A stretch of 64,000 nucleotides of DNA from Paenibacillus abyssi (GCF_014640295.1 NZ_BMGR01000004.1:124001-188000); one strand, 5' to 3'. Numbered from the stretch's first letter, positions 57,301 to 64,000 are shown. Program-made: numbers and translations. The notes: a model not told the origin generated them from the sequence alone.

Positions 57301-60300
57301 GCCTACAGATCCGTCGGCAAGCTTCTCCGAAGTGACTGCGCCGTTCGTCAGCTTTGCGTTTGTCACCGATTCGTCCGCCAGCTTCTCCGAGATGACTGCA
57401 CCATTCATCAGCTTTGCGCTTGTCACCGATTCGTCCGCCAGCTTCGACTCGCCTACAGAACCTTCGGCCAGCTTCTCCGAAGTGACAGCGCCGTTCATCA
57501 GCTTTGCGCTTGTCACCGATTCATCCGCCAGCTTCGACTCGCCTACAGAACTTTCAGCCAGTTTCGTTCCCGTGACCGATCCATTGCTGATTTTTTCTTC
57601 CGTTACAGAGCCATCAGCCAAATGCCGATCGAGAATGGACGCCTGAACTAGATGTTCAGAATTGATTGAACCAAGCGAAATTTTATCGGTCGTTACTGAG
57701 CCCGCCGCTAAATGCGCCGAACCGATGATTTCCTCTGCGAGCTGCTCACTGCCAATGACCCCCGGGGCCAGCTGTTTCCGTTCAATCGTGCCTTCTTTGA
57801 TTTTATTGCCCGGAACGGAGCCATCGGGCCATCTCTCGGAAGATAAAGCGTCAGGTGACAAATGCTGTGAGGTGATGGCGCCCTTTTTAATATGATATCC
57901 TTGAATCGTTTCCGCCTTCAGATGTTTCCCGGAAATCGACTCCAAAACAATGTGCTCGCCTTTAACCGCATCTACGGCAAGCTTGTCGGAAGTGACCACT
58001 CCGGTTTGAAGGGCTTCCGTTCCTACCGCTTCATCAGCTAAATGAACAAAGCCGATAGAAGAAGGCGCGATATGCTGCGGCTTCACCGCCTGCTCCGCCA
58101 ATTGCTTTGACGTAACGGCATGGCGGGCAATTTTGTTTGTTGTCACCGCTCCATCCTGCAGTGTATCCGTTCCAACGGCTTCGTTTTGAAGATGTCTGGA
58201 GGCTACACTTCCTTCTCCCAGCTTCTCAGCGCTAACGGCTTGATCGGAGATGTGGGATTCACGAATCGCTGCTTCGCCGATATGAATACCGAGCACCGAT
58301 TGCGTGGACAAATGTTTGCTTAACACCGCTTCATCCGATAAGTGAGCCGATTGAACACTCCCTGTCTCCAATTTCGGGGAAGTCACGGAGCCATTCTGCA
58401 AATGATCCTTGCCCACAGCATCCAGAGCAAGGTGTGCCGAGCTGACCGAACGATCCTCAAGCAGATCTTCGGTGATCGCTTTAGCTGCCAGATGTATTCC
58501 TGATATGCTTCCCGGCACGATATGCCGTTCTGTCACCGACTGTATGGCCAGCTTGGATGAAGTAACGCTGCCATCAGCAAGTTTACCTGAAGTGACTGAA
58601 CTGTCCGTCAATTTATCTGTCGATACGGATTCCGGTGACAGCTTGAGCGAGTTAACGACATGATCGGCTAAATGATGGGAGAATACCGCCCCCGTGCCCA
58701 GCTGGCGTTCCGTTACCGACCCGGGTGCCAGCTTCGATGTAGTGACCGCCTCATCTTTGATCGTTTCAGTGCTTACGGCATTTCCGGCCAAATGGCGGGA
58801 TTCAACTGCAGCGTTCATAAGATGGCGGCTGCCAATCGCTTCCTCCGCAATCGCTTCATCGGTTACCACATTTTCGGATAAATGATAGGAGCGGATCGAT
58901 GCAGGCGCCACTTTGTCAAACGTAACGGCATCCTGCACGATATGGCGTGATTGAACCGAGCCTTTGGCAAGGGCTTTGGATGTCACACTGCCCTCGATGA
59001 GCTTGCTGTCGCTGATGGATTCATCGGCAAGCTGAGTCATCCCAACCGCGGCAATGCCAATGTGTTCTTCTCTTACTGCCAATGGAGCAATCGAGTCTGT
59101 ATGAACTGCACCATGCTGCAGATGTTTAAAGCTGATTGCCGCAGGTTGTATATTGGCGCTTCCCACTGAAAATTTTGCCAAATGACGGGATTCCACGCTT
59201 CCCCGTGACAATTTATCCGCTGTAATGCTCTCGCGACCCAGATGCTTGCCGACAACCGCCTCTTCGGCAATCTTCTGCGTCACTACGCTGTAATCTGCAA
59301 TTTTCGATGATGTCACGGCATGATCGACAATTTTAATCGTAGTGACAGCTTGGTCGGATAATTTGCTCGTAATAATGGAGCCATCGGCTACGTGTACTGC
59401 ATTAATTTCACCTTGCCCGACGTTTCCGCTTAACACGGCGCCTTCTTGAAGCTGTTCCGGTCCGATTGACTTGGGCGCGATGTGTCGTCCGATGATGCTT
59501 CTTGCTTGCAGCTCCCGGCTTCCGACCGCGCCTTCGGACAGATGCTCTGCGGAGATTATGCCCGGAGCCAAGTGCTTTCCCTGCACAGTACCTACCGCTA
59601 CGTGATCGGACAGCAGGATGCCCGGTTTCAAATGAACGGAATTGATAGACGCCGGACTGATTTTTTCCTCGGTTATCGCGCTATCCCGAATCTTGGAGGT
59701 CGAGACCGATTCATCCGCCAGCTTGGATGTATCGATCGATTCATTGGCAAGATTCTCCGTCCGGATTGCACCGCTGCGTATTTTATCGGCTGTTATCGAT
59801 TGCTCTTCCAGCAATTCTCCGGTTATGCTTCCCAAGCTTAAATGTTTGGTTTCGATCGAGCCCTCGGCCAATTTATCCGCACTGATCGTCCGGTCAGCCA
59901 GTTTATCCGACGTGATGCTGTAATCCTTCAGCTTATCGCCGCTAATGGAACGGTCGCGGATTTTACTTCCAGATATGGAGTTGCGGATCAAATGCTCGCC
60001 CGTCACCGATTCCAACGCAATCTTGGATGACGTAACCGCCTGATCTGCAATTTTAATGCTCTCAACCGCAAAATCGGCAATCGATTGTGTGACTACACTA
60101 TCTTTTGCGATTCTGGACCTATCGACTGCCCCCGGCGCAATCTTGTTCGTGGTCACCGATTCTTCCGCCAAATCATCGGTATATATAATCGGCATCACCC
60201 GATTCGGGGCTCGTTTTTCCGCTACTCGCTCAGCGCGCTCGGATTCACTTTGGACGATCAACTGGACAAGCTCTTCCGCTTCCTGCAGTACAGCTTGCTC

Positions 60301-60537
60301 CGCCTCTGAGACGGCATCCGTTATCGATGCCGCATCAGAATCGGCCGTCTGCTCCTCCGCCTTCAGCTCTGCCGCCGCAGCGGTCGAATTGATCGTAACA
60401 GGCTTGCTCACAGGCACATCTTTCGCAGCCGTATCCTTTAACTCATCCAGCCATTTGAGTTCCGACGTTCTCGGATTATCCACATAAAAAAGCGGTTTTC
60501 GCCCTTTAGCGCCCTTACCTCTCCTGTTCTTAGCCAT
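54373..60537 (-). CDS. Giant decapeptide-repeat protein (2054 aa), candidate spore-surface fibre
   Basis: 2054 residues, no signal peptide or membrane helix. Residues 1-14 are basic (MAKNRRGKGAKGRK); 15-115 form an acidic, helix-prone region; 127-1963 are about 180 copies of a 10-residue unit with consensus S/A-V/I-T-x-x-K-L-A-x-G/E; 1964-2054 form a compact, non-repetitive C-terminal domain ending GGWLNWIAVGMK. From memory this end resembles proteins called WIAG-tail in Paenibacillus annotations. Ten-residue repeats of this kind suit a long beta-solenoid or fibre. AAGGAG lies 7 nt before the ATG, behind a sigma-K-like promoter. Made without a secretion signal, it fits deposition onto the forespore by the mother cell (inference); a phage-like tail fibre is the alternative, but no phage genes are nearby. 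Confidence 0.88.
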   Translation of the reverse strand: MAKNRRGKGAKGRKPLFYVDNPRTSELKWLDELKDTAAKDVPVSKPVTINSTAAAAELKAEEQTADSDAASITDAVSEAEQAVLQEAEELVQLIVQSESERAERVAEKRAPNRVMPIIYTDDLAEESVTTNKIAPGAVDRSRIAKDSVVTQSIADFAVESIKIADQAVTSSKIALESVTGEHLIRNSISGSKIRDRSISGDKLKDYSITSDKLADRTISADKLAEGSIETKHLSLGSITGELLEEQSITADKIRSGAIRTENLANESIDTSKLADESVSTSKIRDSAITEEKISPASINSVHLKPGILLSDHVAVGTVQGKHLAPGIISAEHLSEGAVGSRELQARSIIGRHIAPKSIGPEQLQEGAVLSGNVGQGEINAVHVADGSIITSKLSDQAVTTIKIVDHAVTSSKIADYSVVTQKIAEEAVVGKHLGRESITADKLSRGSVESRHLAKFSVGSANIQPAAISFKHLQHGAVHTDSIAPLAVREEHIGIAAVGMTQLADESISDSKLIEGSVTSKALAKGSVQSRHIVQDAVTFDKVAPASIRSYHLSENVVTDEAIAEEAIGSRHLMNAAVESRHLAGNAVSTETIKDEAVTTSKLAPGSVTERQLGTGAVFSHHLADHVVNSLKLSPESVSTDKLTDSSVTSGKLADGSVTSSKLAIQSVTERHIVPGSISGIHLAAKAITEDLLEDRSVSSAHLALDAVGKDHLQNGSVTSPKLETGSVQSAHLSDEAVLSKHLSTQSVLGIHIGEAAIRESHISDQAVSAEKLGEGSVASRHLQNEAVGTDTLQDGAVTTNKIARHAVTSKQLAEQAVKPQHIAPSSIGFVHLADEAVGTEALQTGVVTSDKLAVDAVKGEHIVLESISGKHLKAETIQGYHIKKGAITSQHLSPDALSSERWPDGSVPGNKIKEGTIERKQLAPGVIGSEQLAEEIIGSAHLAAGSVTTDKISLGSINSEHLVQASILDRHLADGSVTEEKISNGSVTGTKLAESSVGESKLADESVTSAKLMNGAVTSEKLAEGSVGESKLADESVTSAKLMNGAVISEKLADESVTNAKLTNGAVTSEKLADGSVGESKLADESVTSAKLMNGAVTSEKLADESVTGAKLMNGAVISEKLADGSVGESKLADESVTNAKLMNGAVTSEKLAEGSVGESKLADESVTNAKLMNGAVTSEKLAEGSVGESKLADESVTGVKLMNGAVISEKLADGSVGETKLADESVTNAKLTNGAVTSEKLAEGSVGEAQLGVSSVTESKLADGSVTDRKLAEGSVGESKLADESVTNAKLLNGAVTSEKLADGSVGEAQLGVSSVTESKLADGSVTDRKLAYGSVGWAKLADESVISEKLSNGAVTSEKLADGSVGWAKLADGSVTNAKLLNGAVTSEKLADGSVGEAQLGESSVTETRLADASVMETKLAAGSVTESKLRDEAVTEAKLAEGSVTGAKLANGSVTSSKLADDSVTSAKLIDGVVTSAKLADGSVGQLHLLDGSVTESKLVDGSVTESKLADSAVTEMKLRDESVTGAKLADGAVGSSKLMDESVTSDKISHGAVITEKLAESSVGAAQLGEGSVTETKLAEKSVTETKLADGSVISSKLANGSVGSSKLADEAVTNAKIINGAVTTEKLAEGSVTETRLCDEAVTEAKLANGSVGSSKLAAEAVTSYHIALGAINARHLAEGSISGTTLQDGTITAEKLAPELLSFNGRNDDKAGQEHLACASVNEEKLADGSVTEAKLRDEAVTGAKLADGCVGTTKLAEESVTSEKLSNGAVTQEKLAEGSVGEAQLCEFSVTETRLADAAVTETKLADGSVTEAKLRDEAVTRTKLADASVGSSKLAAGAVTGFHIAAGAVHTRHLAEGSIAGSLLQDGTITAEKLAPGLLHSNGSVTEGKLADESVTSAKLAEGAVTSEKLAAASVGSAQLAEGAVSREHLCADSIIGRHVQDWSITPSKLSFTPVVSLAVQGIIGQCFGLEPYKFNGQEEHIDITIRFPEAFGSVQYALTAITDHPSCYAVIKSKKSEEAVVSIIRSRFGPEPGGWLNWIAVGMK
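54649..60159 (-). repeat. Tandem 30-bp (10-codon) repeat array
   Basis: About 180 consecutive 30-bp units coding for the decapeptide. The array keeps its 10-residue phase apart from short breaks near 55380-55400 and 54850-54870, where the unit is replaced by LLSFNGRNDDK- and LLHSNG-type insertions. Units toward the N-terminal end of the protein are divergent; those in the middle are highly similar. Confidence 0.9.
56791..57550 (-). repeat. Higher-order 90-bp repeats within the array
   Basis: Here three decapeptides (SVTNAKLMNG, AVTSEKLAEG, SVGESKLADE) form a 30-residue, 90-bp unit repeated with very few differences. Copies at 56971-57060 and 57061-57150 differ at a single base, and a partly deleted unit occurs near 57220. 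This points to recent duplication and deletion. Confidence 0.88.
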
Positions 60538-60569
60538 GTCCCTCTCCTTCTTCCACCAATAGTCATAGA

Positions 60570-60598
60570 CAGCATATGCATATACCTATCAGCAGGTC
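60570..60598 (-). promoter_or_regulatory. Sigma-K-like promoter of the giant gene
   Basis: Leftward GACC (60595-60598 complement), exactly 16 bp, CATATGCTG (60570-60578 complement): AC and C at -35, CATAnnnT at -10, only the last A missing. The start point would lie about 25 nt before the ATG. Confidence 0.55.
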
Positions 60599-60688
60599 AC
60601 TGTGGAGGTTAAAATGAAAACCGATCAATAAGCTAACAACCGGGAATATCACCAAGTTAATCGACAGCCGATTGAAAGGGGGTCTGAA

Positions 60689-60793
60689 ATGAATAAAATT
60701 AACGGAAGACAGTCGCAACTTGGCTGCGGGAGATCCGTTCGCGGAATATCTGCATGTCCTGTTGTATATATAAACAAAGGGGCCCTCTCATAG
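60689..60793 (+). CDS. Possible 34-residue Cys-containing peptide
   Basis: A short frame MNKINGRQSQLGCGRSVRGI... of 34 residues with two Cys (13 and 23). An AAAGGGGG ribosome-like site lies 6 nt before the ATG. Its stop codon lies in the loop of the hairpin that terminates the thiamine operon from the other side. No family is recognised and no promoter is evident, so this may be chance. Confidence 0.25.
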   Translation: MNKINGRQSQLGCGRSVRGISACPVVYINKGALS

Positions 60794-60799
60794 GGCCCC
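60768..60799 (-). terminator. Terminator of the thiamine operon
   Basis: GGGGCCCT (60779-60786) and AGGGCCCC (60792-60799) form a perfect GC-rich 8-bp stem with a 5-nt loop; on the minus strand it is followed by TTTGTTTATATATA. It overlaps the thiO stop codon. Confidence 0.82.
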
Positions 60800-61927
60800 T
60801 CGAACTGCGCCTGCTGCGAACCGATGAGGTGCAAAAGGCTGAAGCGATATTTCCGGCTGTTTGCCGTCCAGAAGATCTGATACAAGAAAAGCGGTGATCG
60901 GACTTAATAAAATGCCGTTTCTGTAATGTCCCGCCGCTAAAATGACGCGGGGCAGATGCGGAAGCTCCCCGATTAACGGCCAGCCGTCACGGGTTGCAGG
61001 CCGCAGGCCCGCCCACCGGTGCACCGTTTCCTTGTCGCCGAGGAAAGGAAACACACGAGGCCCCATCCGGGTCAAACGTCCGATTCCCCGATCCGTTACC
61101 GAGGTATCGAATCCTGCAACATCCTCCGATGCTCCGCACACGAGCGTCTGATTCCCTTTCGCCACCCAATAAGCCTGGCTGGAAAAGACCATATGCCTGA
61201 CCATGCCTGTCGGAACCGGATACGAGCAGATTTGTCCGCGAATCGGATGCACCGGCAGCGGCACACCGAACCATGACTCATACATTCCCGTCCATGCTCC
61301 AGTACATACAACAAGCCGGTCGCCCCTTACCTCAGCAGAGCGACCCGGCTTGACCGATACCTGGATGCCCTTATCCCACGTCACCTCCGAGATCGGACCC
61401 GCATGATCCAAAAGCTCTACCCCGGTTTTGCGGCAAGCCGTCTCCAATGCTTTCACCAAGCTTGGAGCATAGACATGACTTTCCTTCGGACAATACAGCG
61501 CCGCAGCGACATCACCAGACAAAAGCGGTTCAAGCTCTTTGAGAGCTGCGGAATCCACGAGCTCAGATTGCGCGCCGAACTGATTCTGCCATTCCATGCG
61601 GGTGCGCAGCGGAAGCAAATCCGCCTCATGATATACGATGTGAAGGCTGCCGGAGCGGCTCCACTCTACTTCCATACCGGATGCTTCTTGCACGCGCCCA
61701 ATCCATTCCGGATAACGCAGCAAGCTCGCATGACAGAGGCCGAAAAAGGCATCCGGCTGCTCAGTATTCTCAGCGTAGGGCGCCAGCATCCCAGCCGCAG
61801 CCCCTGACGCCTGCCCGCCAAGCGAGCCCGGCTCGAGCAGCGTAACACGGTAGCCCCTTTGTCTGGCTTCAAACGCGCAGGATAAACCGATGATGCCGCC
61901 GCCGAGAATCAACACATGTTCAGCCAA
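60788..61927 (-). CDS. thiO: Glycine oxidase
   Basis: 379 residues. FAD-dependent oxidase giving iminoglycine (dehydroglycine) for the thiazole of thiamine. The dinucleotide motif is LILGGGIIGLSCAFEA with Gly at 9, 11 and 14; the C-terminal FAD/substrate part HRWAGLRPATRDGWPLIG and GHYRNGILLSP is typical of ThiO. The open frame extends 92 codons into thiG, but no protein of that length fits, so I use a TTG at 61927; the TTG at 61933 is equally possible (AAGGAG lies 10 or 4 nt before them). Last gene of the operon, overlapping thiG by 8 bp. Confidence 0.9.
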   Translation of the reverse strand: MAEHVLILGGGIIGLSCAFEARQRGYRVTLLEPGSLGGQASGAAAGMLAPYAENTEQPDAFFGLCHASLLRYPEWIGRVQEASGMEVEWSRSGSLHIVYHEADLLPLRTRMEWQNQFGAQSELVDSAALKELEPLLSGDVAAALYCPKESHVYAPSLVKALETACRKTGVELLDHAGPISEVTWDKGIQVSVKPGRSAEVRGDRLVVCTGAWTGMYESWFGVPLPVHPIRGQICSYPVPTGMVRHMVFSSQAYWVAKGNQTLVCGASEDVAGFDTSVTDRGIGRLTRMGPRVFPFLGDKETVHRWAGLRPATRDGWPLIGELPHLPRVILAAGHYRNGILLSPITAFLVSDLLDGKQPEISLQPFAPHRFAAGAVRGAL

Positions 61928-62741
61928 CGTCAACCGACTCCTTCTGCCCGGAATGGAATAACACTCCGTCACGCGTACTACTCGCGGAAGCATACTTTTT
62001 CCTGGAGATTCTTCCGGCCAAATATGCCATGCGTCCAGCCCGAATGGCCAATGCCATCGCTTGGGCCATTGCCACCGGATCCTGCGCCTTTGCAACCGGC
62101 GTGTTGGCAAGGACGCCGGCCGCGCCAAGCTCCATTGCCTGTACGGCATCCTGCGCCGAGCCAAGCCCCGCATCCACAATAATCGGGACCTTCGCCTGTT
62201 CACAGATTAACCCGATATTGTATGGGTTAAGTATGCCAAGCCCCGTTCCGATCGGCGCTCCGCCAGGCATGACCGCCGCAGCCCCGGCCTCCTCCAGCCG
62301 ACGGCACAGGATCGGGTCATCCGAAGTATAAGGCAGTACGATAAAATCTTCTTTGACTAGCCTTTCTGTCGCCCTTAACGTTTCGATCGGGTCGGGAAGC
62401 AGCGTCCGGTCGTCAGCACTGATCTCTACCTTGATCCAGTTACCCAAGCCTGCCGCCCGTGCAAGCCTCGCAATACGGACTGCTTCATCCGCATTTCCCG
62501 CGCCAGAAGTATTGGGCAGATAGGTTAAAGAACGATCGGAAATATGCTGCAATATCGAATCGTCTTCCACAAAGTCCAGATTAACCCTCCGCACAGCAAA
62601 CGTAAGGACCTCCGCACCGCATGCATCAAGTGCCATTTGAAATACGGCAGGTGAAGGAAAACGGCCCGTTCCGAGAAAAAAACGGGATTTTAGCCGTTCG
62701 CCCCCGATAATAAGCTCATCATTATCCCATTCGCTCTGCAT
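61920..62741 (-). CDS. thiG: Thiazole synthase
   Basis: 273 residues. Joins the ThiS thiocarboxylate, 1-deoxy-xylulose 5-phosphate and dehydroglycine to form the thiazole. Typical features: FFLGTGRFPSPAVFQMALDA, the Schiff-base lysine in NWIKVEISADDRTLLPD, and GLGILNPYNIGLICEQ with VPIIVDAGLGSAQDAVQAME. The ATG at 62741 is preferred over 62777, because the strong GGAGGAGG lies 8 nt before it. That ribosome site is made of the three Gly codons that end ThiS. The C-terminus is about 15 residues longer than usual. Confidence 0.95.
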   Translation of the reverse strand: MQSEWDNDELIIGGERLKSRFFLGTGRFPSPAVFQMALDACGAEVLTFAVRRVNLDFVEDDSILQHISDRSLTYLPNTSGAGNADEAVRIARLARAAGLGNWIKVEISADDRTLLPDPIETLRATERLVKEDFIVLPYTSDDPILCRRLEEAGAAAVMPGGAPIGTGLGILNPYNIGLICEQAKVPIIVDAGLGSAQDAVQAMELGAAGVLANTPVAKAQDPVAMAQAMALAIRAGRMAYLAGRISRKKYASASSTRDGVLFHSGQKESVDVG

Positions 62742-62745
62742 CACG

Positions 62746-63591
62746 TTATCCTCCTCCAACAAAATGGACCAGCTCAATCTTTACCCCGGAGAACAATTGG
62801 GTGGCTGCCCATTCATCCTGCGGAACTATATACCCATCCAGCTCAACAACGAGCTTTCTGCCCTGTAATCCGTATCTGGCAATAAGTTGATCCACCGTTC
62901 GCGCGGTTACAGTTTCCGGGCGTCCGTTGACGACGATTTCCTTTGGCGCATAAACGCTGCCCCGGCTCGAACGAACGCGTTCGCTGAGCAGCCTTGCCGT
63001 TCCTTTGACATCACTGCTTCCCACGATGGCGGATACCGCGCAAATCCGCTTCGCTCCGGCTTCAAGCACATCATCCACATTACCTGGTGTAATTCCGCCG
63101 ATTGCAACGAAAGGAATCGTGATTTCTGCAGCCACTTGGCGCACATAATCCAGCGTCACCGGCTTGACGCCGGGTTTTGTTCCGGTTGGATAGACCGGAC
63201 CTACGCCAATGTAGTCTGCACCACCCAGCTCAGCCGCGCGCGCTTCCTCAATCGCATGGGTGGAAATGCCGATAATACGGCTGCTTCCGAGCAGGCGTCT
63301 AGCCTCCTGAAGCGATAAATCCTCCTGTCCCAGATGCACGCCGTCCGCTTCAACCTCAATAGCCAGTTCAATATGGTCATTGATGATGAGCGGAACGCCG
63401 TAACGCCTGGTTAGCGCCTTAAGCTCTTGCGCTTTGCGCAGCAGCTCCTGCGGGGATGACGTTTTGTCCCGAAGCTGCACAATATCAGCTCCGCCCTGCA
63501 GTGCCTCTTCCATTACTTCACTGATCGCGCGTCCGGGATGATAGTTCTCTCCGGTGATGACATATAATGAAAAATCGTTCAGCTTTCCCAT
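62746..63591 (-). CDS. thiE-thiS: ThiE-ThiS fusion: thiamine-phosphate synthase plus sulfur carrier
   Basis: 281 residues. Residues 1-210 are thiamine-phosphate synthase: LYVITGENYHPGR, ADIVQLRDKTSS, PLIINDHIELAIEVEADGVH in part, GQEDL, and GVGPVYPTGTKPG with AIGGITPGN. Residues 217-281 are a complete ThiS (EIVVNGRPETVTARTVDQL) ending in the diglycine tail VHFVGGG needed for adenylation and thiocarboxylation. The ATG at 63591 (GGAGAGGG upstream) gives an ordinary ThiE N-terminus. ThiE and ThiS are normally separate; no stop or start lies between them here. The gene overlaps the ThiF-like gene by 13 bp. Confidence 0.92.
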   Translation of the reverse strand: MGKLNDFSLYVITGENYHPGRAISEVMEEALQGGADIVQLRDKTSSPQELLRKAQELKALTRRYGVPLIINDHIELAIEVEADGVHLGQEDLSLQEARRLLGSSRIIGISTHAIEEARAAELGGADYIGVGPVYPTGTKPGVKPVTLDYVRQVAAEITIPFVAIGGITPGNVDDVLEAGAKRICAVSAIVGSSDVKGTARLLSERVRSSRGSVYAPKEIVVNGRPETVTARTVDQLIARYGLQGRKLVVELDGYIVPQDEWAATQLFSGVKIELVHFVGGG

Positions 63592-64000
63592 AGCTCTTCG
63601 ACCCTCTCCTTCGAAGTCAAATAGGCCTCGCATAACCGGACGGCCTCCGATGGGTCGGACGTCCCTTGCACGAGCACTCTTCCATCCGGAAACAGAACCA
63701 GCCTTCTATTATCCATCAGCTCAGCCCTTACCAGATAAGGGTTCGAGGATACCGTAGCTCCCTGCGCCGTCAGCCTCTGCTTCCACATATTCAAATCTAA
63801 TGTATGCGGAAGCGACACCTGAACGGTGTCCCTTCCGCAGAGAGAAGCGGCTGCCGGTACGCGTTCAGCAGGCTGGTCCCCAACATTCCCACCCCGTGCT
63901 TGTTCTCCGCATACAGAGCATTGCAGTCTGGCTTGAGGCAGCCTCATCTCACGAACCTTAAACGGCCACAGATCAAACTGAAGCAGCGTAGGGCGTATCG
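63579..64000 (-). CDS. ThiF/MoeB-like adenylyltransferase, C-terminal part (cut by window)
   Basis: Only the last about 140 residues are in the window and the frame is open to base 64000. Visible are LLQFDLWPFKVREM and the zinc-type Cys pair CSVCGE, both characteristic of the C-terminal part of ThiF/MoeB E1-like enzymes, followed by a variable tail of about 100 residues. In the thiamine pathway such an enzyme adenylates the ThiS C-terminus. The catalytic ATP site lies outside the window. Its place upstream of thiE-thiS and thiG supports the thiamine rather than molybdopterin role. Confidence 0.8.
   Translation of the reverse strand, partial: IRPTLLQFDLWPFKVREMRLPQARLQCSVCGEQARGGNVGDQPAERVPAAASLCGRDTVQVSLPHTLDLNMWKQRLTAQGATVSSNPYLVRAELMDNRRLVLFPDGRVLVQGTSDPSEAVRLCEAYLTSKERVEELWES

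Noticed and set aside
56791-57550. CRISPR-like regular repeats
   Set aside because: The 90-bp units have no unique spacers, lie in frame in a coding sequence, and no cas genes are present.
55652-57646. Two long plus-strand open frames (294 and 357 codons) opposite the giant repeat gene
   Set aside because: They translate as monotonous Ser/Phe/Thr-Pro repeats because the 30-bp repeat leaves all frames open; they have no ribosome site and merely mirror the minus-strand gene.
54373-60537. Giant repeat gene as part of a prophage (tail fibre)
   Set aside because: No phage structural, lysis or integrase genes lie nearby, and the neighbours are spore-related and sugar genes.
60541-64000. TPP riboswitch for the thiamine operon
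   Set aside because: The start of the operon lies beyond the window end; no THI-box sequence is visible in the part shown.

Overview
The window looks like chromosomal DNA of an aerobic endospore-forming Bacillales bacterium, most probably Paenibacillus or a close relative. The evidence is a 74-residue GerE, a Spo0E-like phosphatase, a YhcN/YlaJ-type spore lipoprotein, YheC/D, CotS-like and CgeB-like proteins, typical Gram-positive Shine-Dalgarno (SD) sites and roughly balanced GC. I see no tRNA, rRNA, insertion sequence, prophage or CRISPR array.

Layout. 1-6.5 kb: a 5'-truncated short-chain dehydrogenase, a cyclase-family hydrolase, a DCC-family thiol-disulfide protein, a very short Spo0E-like gene facing a cytosolic hybrid histidine kinase, and three envelope proteins (one with a long Lys-Asp low-complexity tract, one single-pass, one VanZ-like). 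6.5-24.5 kb: one long leftward exopolysaccharide operon of the Wzx/Wzy type. Read in the direction of transcription it has a PHP tyrosine phosphatase, Wzz-like co-polymerase, BY-kinase, 4,6-dehydratase, flippase, pyruvyltransferase, glycosyltransferases, a probable polymerase, acetyltransferases, an epimerase, a GT4/phosphoglycosyltransferase fusion, an aminotransferase, GalU and UDP-glucose dehydrogenase. The dehydratase, aminotransferase, acetyltransferase and phosphoglycosyltransferase together look like a di-N-acetylbacillosamine-type initiation pathway. 25-28.5 kb: gerE with a textbook sigma-K promoter, and a DUF342/FapA gene behind tandem Spo0A boxes, a sigma-A promoter, a class I cyclic-di-GMP riboswitch and an intrinsic terminator; then a YhcN-like lipoprotein. 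28.7-29.8 kb: fabH with a perfect FapR operator.

29.8-60.5 kb is the most unusual part, and I read it as a spore-surface glycosylation locus. It holds about ten glycosyltransferases (one CgeB-like, one GT-D fold), two nucleotidyltransferases, a second UDP-sugar dehydrogenase, an aminotransferase, ATP-grasp enzymes, three CotS-like kinases, YheC/D, an FkbH/acyl-carrier-protein/GNAT cassette and three small helical proteins. It ends with a 2054-residue protein made of about 180 decapeptide repeats. At least seven of these proteins, from unrelated enzyme families, carry the same N-terminal tag: a Lys/Arg-rich stretch and/or a helix with Gly/Ala every fourth residue followed by an aromatic. One 90-residue protein consists of nothing but this tag. 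Several transcription units start with sigma-K-like CATA elements. My working model is that the tag assembles mother-cell glycosylation enzymes on the spore surface or with one another, and that the giant repeat protein is a structural component or acceptor.

60.7-64 kb: the distal part of a thiamine operon (ThiF/MoeB-like fragment, a ThiE-ThiS fusion, ThiG, ThiO), running leftward to a strong terminator.
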